Shown: one piece after another, positions 8,846 through 17,695 of the stretch | Layout of the letters: the number at the start of each line of letters is the position of its first letter | Numbering within the stretch: position 1 is the first letter of the stretch | Translations under genes and position numbers: made by a program | Notes under the pieces: generated by a model | Told to the model about the DNA's origin: nothing | The model's input: the letters and a program-made list of their open reading frames with translations, nothing else | The model's database searches: none | Origin: Bacillota bacterium | GTDB taxonomy: Bacteria > Bacillota > UBA4882 > UBA8346 | Reading direction: 5' to 3' | Assembly: GCA_023401925.1 (NCBI GenBank) | Contig: JAEXDA010000071.1 | Span: 31,629 to 95,628 of the forward strand | Length of the DNA stretch: 64,000 nucleotides

Positions 8846-9724
8846 TTACTGTTCCAAACGAAGCTGATTTTCAATCTGATAAATATCTTGCTTAAAATCA
8901 TCCGGCAGCCGATGAAGAATCTCCTCGATATCCCGTTTGGCTTTTAAACTATCGACGGCCCCGGAAACGATAATTCGCCCGCCGGTGACGTTAATACTGA
9001 TGGGCGATTGATTGAGATAAGGATTGGCGGAAATTTGTTGGAGAAAGCGGATGGTTATTTGATCATCGATTTCCGTTGTTTGTTGATTGAGTGAATTTTT
9101 AATATGCTTAACGCCTGGAACCTTCATGGCGGTTTCTAAAGCCAGCGTTGCCTGATTTTCAGGGACTTTACCAAACAGGGTAACTGTTCCGTGCTGGGTT
9201 ACACTTTTAATACGGCCAGTAATTAGAGCCGGTTCGGCAATCAAAGCGGCTTGAACCTGATTATTCAAAGTGGCGTCATCGATTGTTTGGGACATTTTCA
9301 GGTGACTGATAATTTCACGGACTCCGCGAGCTTTCGCTGCGGTTTCCACCGCTTCCTGGGCCTGATTGAAGTTGGAAACCCGGCCCATTAATTGGACTTC
9401 ACCGCCGGTTACTTTGACACCTATTGTGACCGGAACCTCCGGGTTTGCCTGAAACTCCTCAGCTACTTCGAATGCCACGTCGAAGTCATCAATTTGGCCA
9501 TCGGTGCAAACTGTAAGATTGTTTTCAATCTTTTTAACTCCGGGAATGCTCCAAATCAATTCTTCCGCTTGAAGCTTTTCTTCCAGGACATCAACTATAC
9601 CTTGAATTTGTACGGTACCGTTTGGATAAATCCTTGTTTTTAAAGCATAGGAAGCCAATTGAGGATGAACACTGAGCTTTTGCTGAATCTTGGTTCTCAA
9701 TCCCTCATCCGTCATATTCGTCAT
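8846..9724 (-). CDS. Protein of four tandem BON domains
   Basis: The 292-residue protein is made of four repeats of about 70 residues (roughly 5-72, 77-145, 148-216, 218-290), each with the BON pattern: amphipathic helix, a G-x-V-x-L/I-x-G strand (GTVQIQGIV, GEVQLMGRV, GTVTLFGKV, GRIIVSGAV) and a helix ending in a PGV/RGV-type turn. BON domains bind lipid or envelope components. No signal peptide is evident, so it may be cytoplasmic, as with some Kbp/LysM-BON proteins. ATG 9724 follows AAGGAGGG. Stands alone. Confidence 0.85.
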   Translation of the reverse strand: MTNMTDEGLRTKIQQKLSVHPQLASYALKTRIYPNGTVQIQGIVDVLEEKLQAEELIWSIPGVKKIENNLTVCTDGQIDDFDVAFEVAEEFQANPEVPVTIGVKVTGGEVQLMGRVSNFNQAQEAVETAAKARGVREIISHLKMSQTIDDATLNNQVQAALIAEPALITGRIKSVTQHGTVTLFGKVPENQATLALETAMKVPGVKHIKNSLNQQTTEIDDQITIRFLQQISANPYLNQSPISINVTGGRIIVSGAVDSLKAKRDIEEILHRLPDDFKQDIYQIENQLRLEQ

Positions 9725-9849
9725 CGCACCCTCCTTATAAAATTAAAGTTATTATTGCTACTAAAGTATAGATTTAGTCAGAAGGATCTTGCGGAAAAAA
9801 TATTGCTAAATTTTGGGAAATGGAAACCGGCATGGAGGATTGAAGGGGA

Positions 9850-10305
9850 CTAATTGGGGGGTTCTGTTACCAATCGAAGGAGATTTTTTTCGAAATTTTG
9901 ATCATCCTGGATGCTTCTTTTGGACGGGCCTTTGGTTCTTCCTCCGCCGCGCCTGTATTTTGCCAGGATATTTCGTTCTTCCAATAATAAATCAATGGTT
10001 GCGGTTTCAAAAATTCTACCGGTAGGTGAAAGGGCTTTGGCGTTTTTGGCCAGAACAATCGCAGCCAGACCCCAGTCCTGAGTAACAACAATATCACCGG
10101 GTTTGGTTAAGTTACTCACCATGATATCTGCCGCTTGGGACTCGTTTCCCACGATATAATGATGAGCGCCCTGGATTTGATGATTAAATGAAGCGACTGT
10201 TATGACCTGGTAGCGATAAGTTTGGGACAGTTTTTGGATGATTTGCAAACAGTTTTTTGGACATGCATCCGCGTCAACAATAACTCTTAAATCGGCCAAA
10301 GTCAC
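9850..10305 (-). CDS. DUF188 (YaiI/YqxD) PIN-like protein
   Basis: A 151-residue member of the YaiI/YqxD family: VIVDADACP at the N-terminus, ADIMVSNLTKPGDIVVTQDWGLAAIVLAKNA in the middle (acidic residues of a PIN-like nuclease fold) and the basic RRGGGRTKGP tail. No established biochemical role is known. GTG 10305 follows GAGGT. It lies downstream of a divergent promoter/T-box region and ahead of the BON gene on the same strand. Confidence 0.85.
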   Translation of the reverse strand: MTLADLRVIVDADACPKNCLQIIQKLSQTYRYQVITVASFNHQIQGAHHYIVGNESQAADIMVSNLTKPGDIVVTQDWGLAAIVLAKNAKALSPTGRIFETATIDLLLEERNILAKYRRGGGRTKGPSKRSIQDDQNFEKNLLRLVTEPPN

Positions 10306-10323
10306 GATACCTCACAATTGGAA

Positions 10324-10352
10324 TTGAATTTTTTGATTCACCATGGTATAAT
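10324..10352 (+). promoter_or_regulatory. Sigma-A type promoter for the paaK T-box transcript
   Basis: TTGAAT at 10324-10329 and a perfect TATAAT at 10347-10352 with a 17-base spacer. Transcription would begin just ahead of the T-box leader. Confidence 0.6.
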
Positions 10353-10359
10353 TTTACTA

Positions 10360-10737
10360 ATTTAATTATCGGTTATAATCATAATAACGATGATGAGGAA
10401 AAGTACAAACATTCCGCATAATTCAGGGAGCCCCCACTTTAGTGCGAGAGGGTTTATGAGGCTGTTTGGAAGTTCACCTCGGAGTTGCCTGCTGAATCCA
10501 TATTTATTGTACCAGATTTACTTTAAAAAAGGTATTAGGCTAGGCCGGATTTTCCTTCCGTTACATTAAGGAACAGCCCTCATGTTTCATCGGTTGGCCC
10601 ATAACCGCGCCTGAGCGCGAATGGATCATTCACGAATGAATCATTGCGGTTCAAAGAGTTGGACTGTTTGGTCCAAGTTGAGTGGTACCACGGAAGTAAA
10701 GCCTTTCGTCTCATAAAGAGACGAAAGGCTTTTTGGC
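10360..10737 (+). promoter_or_regulatory. T-box leader upstream of paaK
   Basis: T-boxes read tRNA charging and control a terminator. The stem I base motif GATGATGAGGAAAAGTA is at about 10387-10405; lower helix GTACAA/TTGTAC and upper helix ATTCAG/CTGAAT bracket the specifier loop. The conserved T-box AGTGGTACCACGG is at 10681-10693, and the terminator AAAGCCTTTCGTCTC/GAGACGAAAGGCTTT at 10698-10732 with a T run. The variable base in TGGT implies a tRNA with discriminator A. The specifier strand (CCATATTTATTG) contains TTT, TAT, ATT and TTA triplets, so the amino acid is not settled; Trp (G73) is excluded. I see no other gene here. Confidence 0.85.
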
Positions 10738-10790
10738 TATTAAGAGGATTTATAACTTAAATTTATTAAACCATGAGGAGGCAGAAAACT

Positions 10791-12095
10791 ATGTGGAATC
10801 AGGAAATGGAAACAATGCCCCGGGCCGAGCTTGAAAGGATTCAGGGAGAACGACTTCGGAAAACTGTCGAGAAGGTTTATCATAATATTCCTTTTTATCG
10901 CCGGAAATTTGAAGAAGCGGGAGTAAAACCGGAAGATATCAAGTGCGTTCAAGATGTCCAAAAGCTACCGTTTACCACCAAGCAAGACTTGAGGGATAAT
11001 TATCCCTTCGGATTGTTTGCAGTCCCCCAGGATGAAGTGGTTAGGATTCAAGCTTCGTCGGGTACCACCGGTAAGATGACGGTAGTGGGTTATACTAAAA
11101 ACGATATCGGCATTTGGGCGGAAGTGATGGCCCGTACCATGGGAGCCGGGGGAGTGACCCGTAAGGATATTGTTCAGGTTGCATATGGTTACGGCTTATT
11201 TACAGGTGGACTTGGAGCCCATTACGGCGCCGAAAGGATCGGAGCGACCGTTGTCCCCATTTCCGGTGGAAATACCAAGAGACAGTTGCAAATCATGGCC
11301 GATTTTGGAACGACAACGGTTGCCTGCACTCCCTCCTATATTTTATATGTGGCGGAAACGGCGGTGGAAGAAGGAATTGATATCAAGAACTTTCCTTTGA
11401 AAAGAGGTTTTTTCGGTGCGGAGCCATGGTCTAATAACATGCGGAAAGAAATTGAGGAGAAATTAAATATTAAGGCCTATGATATTTATGGTTTGTGCGA
11501 AATCATCGGGCCCGGGGTAGCTTGTGAATGCACGGAGCAAAATGGGTTGCATGTGTGGGAAGACCATTTTTTGGTGGAGATTATTGATCCGGCAACTGGT
11601 GAAGTGTTACCCTACGGTGAAAAGGGGGAAGTGGTCTTTACTTGTATTACCAAAGAGGCTTTGCCCTTAATTCGTTACCGGACCAGGGATATCAGTATCT
11701 TATACAACGATATGTGCCGCTGTGGCAGAACTCACTTAAGAATGAACAGGGTTATGGGCCGGACCGACGATATGCTAATCATTCGTGGCGTTAATGTTTT
11801 CCCATCCCAAATTGAAAGCGTCCTGCTGGAGATAGGTGAAACGGAGCCCCATTATCAACTGGTGGTGGACAGGGAAGGTACAATGGACGATCTGGAGATT
11901 TGGGTTGAAGTTTCGGAACGGCTATTTTCCGATCAAGTGCGGAAATTGGAAGAGATCGAGGCGCTGATCCGCCGGGAGATGCAGACTACCTTGGGAATCT
12001 CGGCGCGTATTAAATTGGTTGAACCCAAAACAATTGCCCGTAGCGAAGGAAAGGCAAAACGGATCATCGATCGCCGGGATGTTTATTGCGGATAA
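10791..12095 (+). CDS. paaK: Phenylacetate-CoA ligase family enzyme
   Basis: An adenylate-forming enzyme activating phenylacetate or a related aryl/branched acid to its CoA thioester. The 434-residue length is typical; the P-loop QASSGTTGK, the YDIYGLCEIIGPG motif, and the hinge YRTRDI plus GRTDDMLIIRGVNVFPSQIE are all present, with the catalytic Lys in RSEGKAKR at the C-terminus. ATG 10791 follows GAGGAGG. In anaerobes such genes occur with ACT proteins and 2-oxoacid oxidoreductases, and act in amino acid conversion to acids; the T-box and ACT gene fit that. The exact substrate cannot be read here. Confidence 0.9.
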   Translation: MWNQEMETMPRAELERIQGERLRKTVEKVYHNIPFYRRKFEEAGVKPEDIKCVQDVQKLPFTTKQDLRDNYPFGLFAVPQDEVVRIQASSGTTGKMTVVGYTKNDIGIWAEVMARTMGAGGVTRKDIVQVAYGYGLFTGGLGAHYGAERIGATVVPISGGNTKRQLQIMADFGTTTVACTPSYILYVAETAVEEGIDIKNFPLKRGFFGAEPWSNNMRKEIEEKLNIKAYDIYGLCEIIGPGVACECTEQNGLHVWEDHFLVEIIDPATGEVLPYGEKGEVVFTCITKEALPLIRYRTRDISILYNDMCRCGRTHLRMNRVMGRTDDMLIIRGVNVFPSQIESVLLEIGETEPHYQLVVDREGTMDDLEIWVEVSERLFSDQVRKLEEIEALIRREMQTTLGISARIKLVEPKTIARSEGKAKRIIDRRDVYCG

Positions 12096-12215
12096 AAATA
12101 TTATTTCTCTTGGACGGCAGGGATTTCTTGCTAATTCAAGAATAATCAATGGGGATTTTTATAAGATTGAAACGAAATAAGAAATAAAAAAACTTGAGAA
12201 GGGAGAGGGCTGTGA

Positions 12216-12653
12216 ATGAAGGTCAAGCAAATCTCAGTTTTTTTAGAGAACAAATCCGGCCGCTTAGCTGGAATAACCAAAACTTTGGGACAGCATAATA
12301 TCAACATTCGGGCTCTTTCAATAGCCGATACGACTGATTTTGGAATTTTACGACTGATTGTCGGCGATCCGGAAGAAGCCATGGGGATATTAAAAGCGGA
12401 GGGTTTTACCGTCAGCGCTACAGATGTCATTGCCGTGGAAATTCCGGATAAACCCGGAGGGCTTTCGGAAATTCTGCAATATCTTGATACGGTGAAAATA
12501 AATATCGAGTACATGTATGCTTTTGTTGGGAAATCCAACAATAAAGCAGTGGTTGTTTTCCGGGTCGAGGATGTTGAGGGAGCAATCAGTTTGCTGCAGC
12601 AAAAAGGGGTTTCGCTTTTAAACGCGGCTCAAATTTACTCCTTAAATAATTAA
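12216..12653 (+). CDS. Tandem ACT-domain protein
   Basis: 145 residues forming two ACT domains (about 1-70 and 71-140), beginning VKQISVFLENKSGRLAGI and IAVEIPDKPGGLSEIL. ACT pairs bind amino acids and signal their level. It starts 120 bases after paaK behind a GAGAAGGGAGAGG stretch and is commonly found beside phenylacetate-CoA ligases in anaerobes. I infer that it senses an aromatic or branched-chain amino acid for this operon; it carries no DNA-binding or catalytic domain. Confidence 0.88.
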   Translation: MKVKQISVFLENKSGRLAGITKTLGQHNINIRALSIADTTDFGILRLIVGDPEEAMGILKAEGFTVSATDVIAVEIPDKPGGLSEILQYLDTVKINIEYMYAFVGKSNNKAVVVFRVEDVEGAISLLQQKGVSLLNAAQIYSLNN

Positions 12654-12780
12654 ATGACCGAGAATTTATCCCGCAGAGGAAGAGTTTTACCCAATCATTT
12701 AAATATAAAGCTCATTCCCGGAAAACCACCCATTACTTCCTGATGCTCCATTGCCTATGAATTGAATTTAGAGGCCCGCG

Positions 12781-12850
12781 CTGAAAATTCAACATTTCTT
12801 GATGCTAGCCGATTGAAAATGGCTCGTAAAGGGAACCGTTGAATTTTCGG
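12781..12850. repeat. Long imperfect inverted repeat in the ACT-MCP gap
   Basis: CTGAAAATTCAAC (12781-12793) and GTTGAATTTTCGG (12838-12850) pair in 12 of 13 positions, and inner AGCC/GGCT can extend the stem. No T-run follows. The rest of the 450-base gap (12654-13105) holds a second repeat-like element and no convincing gene. Confidence 0.4.
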
Positions 12851-12978
12851 TTATTGGGAAATTGCATTCGATTTTACAGGCTAAGCCTTTGAAATAGAAC
12901 CGAAACGGGTAAACAATCAGTAATCGGAAATTTGGTTTAATTTTAAAGAAACAGAGGATAAGCCGATTATCTTCTGAT

Positions 12979-13092
12979 GGGGTTGTCCCAAAATAATGTA
13001 ATGTAAAGATATTCCATGATATGGTTTTGCATATTCAATAGGACGATATGTGGGATATCTTTTTTCATTGTAAAATTTTTTTAGACAGCCTC
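12979..13092. repeat. MITE-like palindromic element, copy 1
   Basis: Begins with GGGGTTGTCC and ends with AGACAGCCTC, an imperfect terminal inverted repeat (7 of 10). Inside, AAAGATAT..CC..ATAT pairs with ATAT..GG..ATATCTTT around a loop containing TTCAATAGG. The end sequence resembles termini seen on insertion sequences, but no transposase is present. A second, inverted relative lies at 27951-28046. Confidence 0.45.
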
Positions 13093-13105
13093 AGGGGGGA
13101 TTTTT

Positions 13106-14863
13106 ATGAACATGATGCTAAAAAATTTTAAATCCCGATTTAAACCCTCGAATGTTTTCAATAATTTACCTCTCATATCTTCCGGCCGCGGGCATACAAT
13201 ATCTTTTCGCCGGTTAAGGGACAACCTTTACAAACCTTCCACGGTTTCAAGATTTAAAACGATATTTTTTGCTTTTTTGATACTCGGCGGGTTAGAGGTT
13301 CTCCTGGGCTTTTCTTTGTTATTTGCCATGAATCGTCAATGGGTCCATGTTGATCAGGGCTATTATAAAAAAGTCGAGATGATCAATGAATTGCAAAACA
13401 AGCTAAACACTCTCATTAGCGAAAGGGTTTCGGGAAAAGGGGTTCGCGATAAAGGCCTCTTCGGCGTGAAACGCCTAGCCTACCTGTTATCGGATACTCA
13501 GCATCCTAAAGTCATTAAAAAATTGAAACGGAGTATCGAGAAGCTGAATCTTTTCCTGAATGAACCGGTGATAAACGATTTCAAAATCACTTCGGAAGCC
13601 AAGAGAGCGAAAGGCTATTTGGATCAATATCAAGAGCAGCTCGATATCCAAACACGCAGGAGCGCAAAGACGATTTACCGGAACACATGGATAACCGAAC
13701 TTCTTCTCTTGTGTATAATTCTTGCAGGAGTTGCCTGCCTTTTGAAAATGATGCTCGGAGAAGGGGAAAATCACCAAAAAGCCATTAAACATTTTAATAA
13801 TGTTGCCGAGAACCTCAGGAAAGGTAAAATCAACCCCGGGATTTTGCCATATCAAACGGTCGAGCTGGAAGAGTTACAAGTTGCGTTAAATGGTTATTTG
13901 CAGCGGCTTTCGGAACGATATATAAATATACTCAATAAAATCGATGACTTTACTCCTTTAATTCACCAGCTTGGCCAATGGATTAAGAAAAATAATTCCC
14001 AGCATGTTTCGATTAAGCAGAATCTGGGTGATCTCGCCGATAAAATCTATCAGAAACTTGATCGGTTCCCTGATTTATCGGGGCAAATCCAAGAAATTAA
14101 TAAGGATTTTATGGTATCCCAAGTTGAAGCAGCAGATCTCCAAAGCGCAATTCAAGGTTCGCGGGATTTATTGTCGGCGAACTCGGATCAAATTAAAAGT
14201 TATCATAATGCTTCGATTGCAAAAGGACAATATTTTCGGGGGATTGCGGATTATCTTAAGGAATTGAAAGCATTGCTGGATGAAATACAGACGACGGTTA
14301 CTTCATTTTATAGCATTGCCGAACAAACCAACCTTCTGTCTTTAAACGCTTCAATTGAGGCCGCTCGCGCCGGAGAGGCCGGGGATAATTTCGGTATTGC
14401 CGCACTGGAAATTGAAGAGTTGGCTTCTAAAATATCCAAAGCATCAAAGGAACTGTTAACCCTCTCTCTGGCCATGGGGAAAAAAACTATGACTGTGATT
14501 CGTTCTTTAGAGTTATTAATGAACTTTAATAAGTCGGAAAGCAAGTACCTTGACGATATCCAGGAGCGGATTCAAGGCTTTATGGGTTCCTTAACCAATG
14601 ATTTGGAGAAAATAAAGGGCTATGGCGCCTTGATCAATGAATATGAAGTGGAAGAGCAAACCTTGAAGAATATTGCGGCAGTATTATCAAGACTTAAGGA
14701 TCAATCACCGGTTAATCGTGGAAAAGCAGCAGCAGCCCTCGAAGTAATTGTTGAATCCGACAAAGTGATTGCGTCAGTGGATGAATTGGCGGATAATTTA
14801 CCGGAGTTGCGAAGAAATCTGTCTCAAATAAAGCATCAATCCTACTTGGAGGAACAATCATGA
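13106..14863 (+). CDS. Methyl-accepting chemotaxis-like transducer 1
   Basis: 585 residues with two membrane helices (about 51-75 and 196-216) around a 120-residue extracytoplasmic helical domain, then a long coiled coil. The signalling hairpin reads EQTNLLSLNASIEAARAGEAG followed by DNFGIAALEIEELA, a recognisable but divergent form of the receptor tip. No CheA, CheW or methylation genes are near. Its last 4 bases overlap the start of transducer 2, suggesting translational coupling and a paired function. Confidence 0.8.
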   Translation: MNMMLKNFKSRFKPSNVFNNLPLISSGRGHTISFRRLRDNLYKPSTVSRFKTIFFAFLILGGLEVLLGFSLLFAMNRQWVHVDQGYYKKVEMINELQNKLNTLISERVSGKGVRDKGLFGVKRLAYLLSDTQHPKVIKKLKRSIEKLNLFLNEPVINDFKITSEAKRAKGYLDQYQEQLDIQTRRSAKTIYRNTWITELLLLCIILAGVACLLKMMLGEGENHQKAIKHFNNVAENLRKGKINPGILPYQTVELEELQVALNGYLQRLSERYINILNKIDDFTPLIHQLGQWIKKNNSQHVSIKQNLGDLADKIYQKLDRFPDLSGQIQEINKDFMVSQVEAADLQSAIQGSRDLLSANSDQIKSYHNASIAKGQYFRGIADYLKELKALLDEIQTTVTSFYSIAEQTNLLSLNASIEAARAGEAGDNFGIAALEIEELASKISKASKELLTLSLAMGKKTMTVIRSLELLMNFNKSESKYLDDIQERIQGFMGSLTNDLEKIKGYGALINEYEVEEQTLKNIAAVLSRLKDQSPVNRGKAAAALEVIVESDKVIASVDELADNLPELRRNLSQIKHQSYLEEQS

Positions 14864-16293
14864 ACCGGTTCAATCCCCGATTCGCTTTGAAGAAATATGG
14901 AGTTCAGTCTTGTTTTAATTTCCTCAGTTTTCGGGGGAAAATATATGCCGCAGCGATTGTTTTTTTAATCGGGATTTTTTTGGAAGGGGCTTTGGTATTT
15001 ACAGTATGTAAAACCACTCATGATAAAATTCAAAAGTCTCACCAAATTCTTTCGCTAAAAAGCTTGGAACAACGGTTGAATCAATCCCTAAGAAGAAATT
15101 TTTCGGTTTGGGTTTATCTGGGATGGGCTTTTCTGCTCGGTTTGTTTATTCTCTCTTTGACGGTGATAATCAGCGGTGGTTTAATAATGCTTGCTGTAAA
15201 ATCGATCATCAAACCGGCCGGGTTAATTTCTGAATGTCTTGATGCCACGAAACAAAAAAGATTGAGTGTTGAATTACCTGAAATGTCCGAAGAGGGATTG
15301 GGGCATTTCCGCCATATTTTGAATGATTCATTACAGCACTGGAATACTCAATCTTTAGACTCCAAAAATTCAATCCGTCATTTTGATCAACTATGTAAAG
15401 AATTAGTTACCGAGATCCGTAAGACGGAATTGTTTGCAATACAACTACAGAAGGTATCTGAAGAACTCAATGATAATTTGAATAATGAAAATCAATTGAT
15501 TGGAAGTGCTCATAGTCAATTGTCGGTAATTACGAATAATGGGGAAGAATTGCAAAAGATCCCCCAGCACCTCGCGGTGATTCATGATGGCTTAAAAAAT
15601 CAATTAACTACGGTTCAAGACCAAATCCAAAATATATTAAATCAAAATTCCGAGGTTCATGATGAATTGATTGAAATTGACGATTTAGCAAAGAATTTGG
15701 ATGAGGCTTCGGCAAAAATCAAAGGAGTTATTTCCATTCTCAATGACGTTTCTGAACGAACCGAACTTCTGGCGTTTAATACGGCAATTCAAGCCGCAAG
15801 AGCGGGCGACAAAGGGCTTGGATTTGGAGTTGTTGCGAAAGAAATCGCTAAGTTGGTTGAATATTCCAAGAAAGCTTCTATACAGTTAAGTACCATGCTC
15901 AACAGGATTAATGGAAAAAATAAGGATATTTTAAATTTGATTCATCAGCATTCAGAGGCTTTTCCCATTTCGTTCCTGGTTTGTGAAGAAGTTGGGAAAA
16001 TTTGTGATGAGTTATTCCGGATAGCGCAAACTAATTTTGAGAATATCGAAAAGTTGACTTCGGTTATGGAAACCCTTCTTGTACAAAGCAACCAGTTTTC
16101 GGGAGAAATCCGTCAGGCGATTCTATTAACCAGTGAAGATAATATCGGTAATTTTAATTTTGATTTGGAAACTCTTGATTATCAACTGAATGTGAAAGAA
16201 GCCAACCGGATTGCGTTTAAAGTCAGTGAACTCTCAGAAGAATTGAGAACTTTAGCTGAAACTGTAATCTCAGAAGAAGATTTTATATATTAA
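14860..16293 (+). CDS. Methyl-accepting chemotaxis-like transducer 2
   Basis: 477 residues, start overlapping the previous stop (ATGA). Two hydrophobic segments (about 24-50 and 83-113) enclose only about 35 residues outside the membrane, so it probably has little ligand-binding capacity of its own. The tip region ERTELLAFNTAIQAARAGDK and GLGFGVVAKEIAKLVE is divergent from the classical QTNLLALNAAIEAARAGE. Because of the overlap and small sensor part I infer it acts with transducer 1, possibly as a mixed complex. Confidence 0.8.
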   Translation: MNRFNPRFALKKYGVQSCFNFLSFRGKIYAAAIVFLIGIFLEGALVFTVCKTTHDKIQKSHQILSLKSLEQRLNQSLRRNFSVWVYLGWAFLLGLFILSLTVIISGGLIMLAVKSIIKPAGLISECLDATKQKRLSVELPEMSEEGLGHFRHILNDSLQHWNTQSLDSKNSIRHFDQLCKELVTEIRKTELFAIQLQKVSEELNDNLNNENQLIGSAHSQLSVITNNGEELQKIPQHLAVIHDGLKNQLTTVQDQIQNILNQNSEVHDELIEIDDLAKNLDEASAKIKGVISILNDVSERTELLAFNTAIQAARAGDKGLGFGVVAKEIAKLVEYSKKASIQLSTMLNRINGKNKDILNLIHQHSEAFPISFLVCEEVGKICDELFRIAQTNFENIEKLTSVMETLLVQSNQFSGEIRQAILLTSEDNIGNFNFDLETLDYQLNVKEANRIAFKVSELSEELRTLAETVISEEDFIY

Positions 16294-16345
16294 ATGGTTG
16301 GGTTATAATCTAGTGGGTAGAATCATTAAGAAAATTGGGGTTAAT

Positions 16346-17353
16346 ATGGCTCATTTTTTGACACTAGGCATTGAAACATCCTGCGATGATACTTCGGTCG
16401 CCGTAATTGAGGATGGCTTTAAAATACGAAGTAATATAATCTCTTCCCAGATTGATTTACATCAGAGATTTGGAGGAGTCGTGCCTGAATTAGCGGCCCG
16501 TTCTCATTTGGAAGCTATAGCGCCGATCTATCAATTGGCAATGGCTGAGGCCGGCGTGGCCATCCAAGATATTCAATTGATTGCCTCCACCTATGGACCG
16601 GGCCTGGTTGGAAGTTTACTTATCGGCTTATCCTTTGCGAAAGGATTGGCTTTATCCACCCAAATTCCTTTTATTGGAGTAAACCATATTGAAGGCCATA
16701 TTTATGCAAATGTATTAGGCCATCCGGAAATTAAGCCGCCTCTACTTTGTCTGACTGTATCCGGCGGGCATACCGATTTATTACTGATGGAGAAATGGGG
16801 TTCTTATCAAATTTTAGGACAGACAACGGATGATGCTGCCGGAGAAGCATTTGACAAGATTGCCAGAGTTCTCGGCTTGGGTTATCCGGGTGGTCCATTT
16901 ATCGATAAAATGGCCAGAGGTGCCCGGGACGATTTGGAGTTTGTCCAAAAAGGCAACTTTACGGGATCTTATAATTTCTCTTTCAGTGGATTAAAAACGG
17001 CGGTTATTAATTATATTCAACACCAAAAACAATTGGGACTGGAACTCGATGTTCCTCGTATTGCAGCAAGTTTTCAAAAGAGCGCCGTTACTCAATTAAC
17101 GGTAAAACTTTTTCATGCTGTCGGGCATTATGATGTCGATACAATTTTACTTTCCGGAGGAGTGGCTGCCAATTCACTGTTGCGGGATTATTGCCAAAGA
17201 GAGACAAAGCGTCTTGGAAAGCAGCTTTTTTTTCCGGAATTCAAATTATGTACCGATAATGCCGCGATGATTGCTGCGGCTGGATATTTTCATCATCTTC
17301 ATGAAGGGCCTGGGGATTTGAATATAACTGCCGAACCGAATTTAAAATTATGA
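16346..17353 (+). CDS. tsaD: tRNA t6A37 threonylcarbamoyltransferase TsaD
   Basis: Transfers the threonylcarbamoyl group to A37 of ANN-reading tRNAs, together with TsaB and TsaE (both at 32-33 kb here). Signatures: GIETSCDDTSVAV, the metal-binding HIEGHIYA, SGGHTDL, GEAFDKIARVLGLGYPGG, and SGGVAANSLLR. At 335 residues it is normal. ATG at 16346 was preferred to upstream 16298 because the family starts just before GIETSCD. Its SD is weak. Confidence 0.95.
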   Translation: MAHFLTLGIETSCDDTSVAVIEDGFKIRSNIISSQIDLHQRFGGVVPELAARSHLEAIAPIYQLAMAEAGVAIQDIQLIASTYGPGLVGSLLIGLSFAKGLALSTQIPFIGVNHIEGHIYANVLGHPEIKPPLLCLTVSGGHTDLLLMEKWGSYQILGQTTDDAAGEAFDKIARVLGLGYPGGPFIDKMARGARDDLEFVQKGNFTGSYNFSFSGLKTAVINYIQHQKQLGLELDVPRIAASFQKSAVTQLTVKLFHAVGHYDVDTILLSGGVAANSLLRDYCQRETKRLGKQLFFPEFKLCTDNAAMIAAAGYFHHLHEGPGDLNITAEPNLKL

Positions 17354-17354
17354 G

Positions 17355-17638
17355 TTGTGGATAACTGTCGCGCGCGCCAAAGAACTTCTCCACCGGAATT
17401 TCCGGTCCATGAAATTCAAAATTACTACACAAAACCAAGTGAATTTCCATTGTGGACGATGTGCAAAACTAAAAATAAAACGGTATATTAACCTTTGAAT
17501 TGTGGATAACTTGTGTATAGTGTGGAGAATTAAGCAATGACGGTTTTCTGGGAATAAACCCAGCTAAAGTTGATTTACTAATCATTTGGAACTTGCGTTA
17601 ATTCTTTGATGAATAAACTTTTTAAATTGTTATCAACA
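17355..17638. other. Cluster of DnaA-box-like sites in an AT-rich gap
   Basis: The 342-base gap between tsaD and the SWIM gene holds two perfect DnaA boxes (TGTGGATAA at 17356-17364 and 17501-17509), near-matches TGTGGACGA (17451), TGTGTATAG (17512), TGTGGAGAA (17521) and TTATCAACA (17630), plus A/T-rich flanks. A third perfect box, TTATCCACA, lies at 17993-18001 inside the next gene. This may be a replication-origin segment or a DnaA-binding regulatory/titration cluster. dnaA and dnaN are not in the window. Confidence 0.5.
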
Positions 17639-17695
17639 TAATTTCCATGCAAAATTATAATAAATTTTGTTAAAAAGTTTAAAGGAACCAAGAAT

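Noticed and set aside
9813..10025. 70-codon frame opposite the DUF188 gene
   Set aside because: Antisense shadow of a clear family gene, no SD.
17354..17695. A small gene or tRNA in the tsaD-SWIM gap
   Set aside because: No cloverleaf and no SD-led frame; only DnaA-box-like sites seen.
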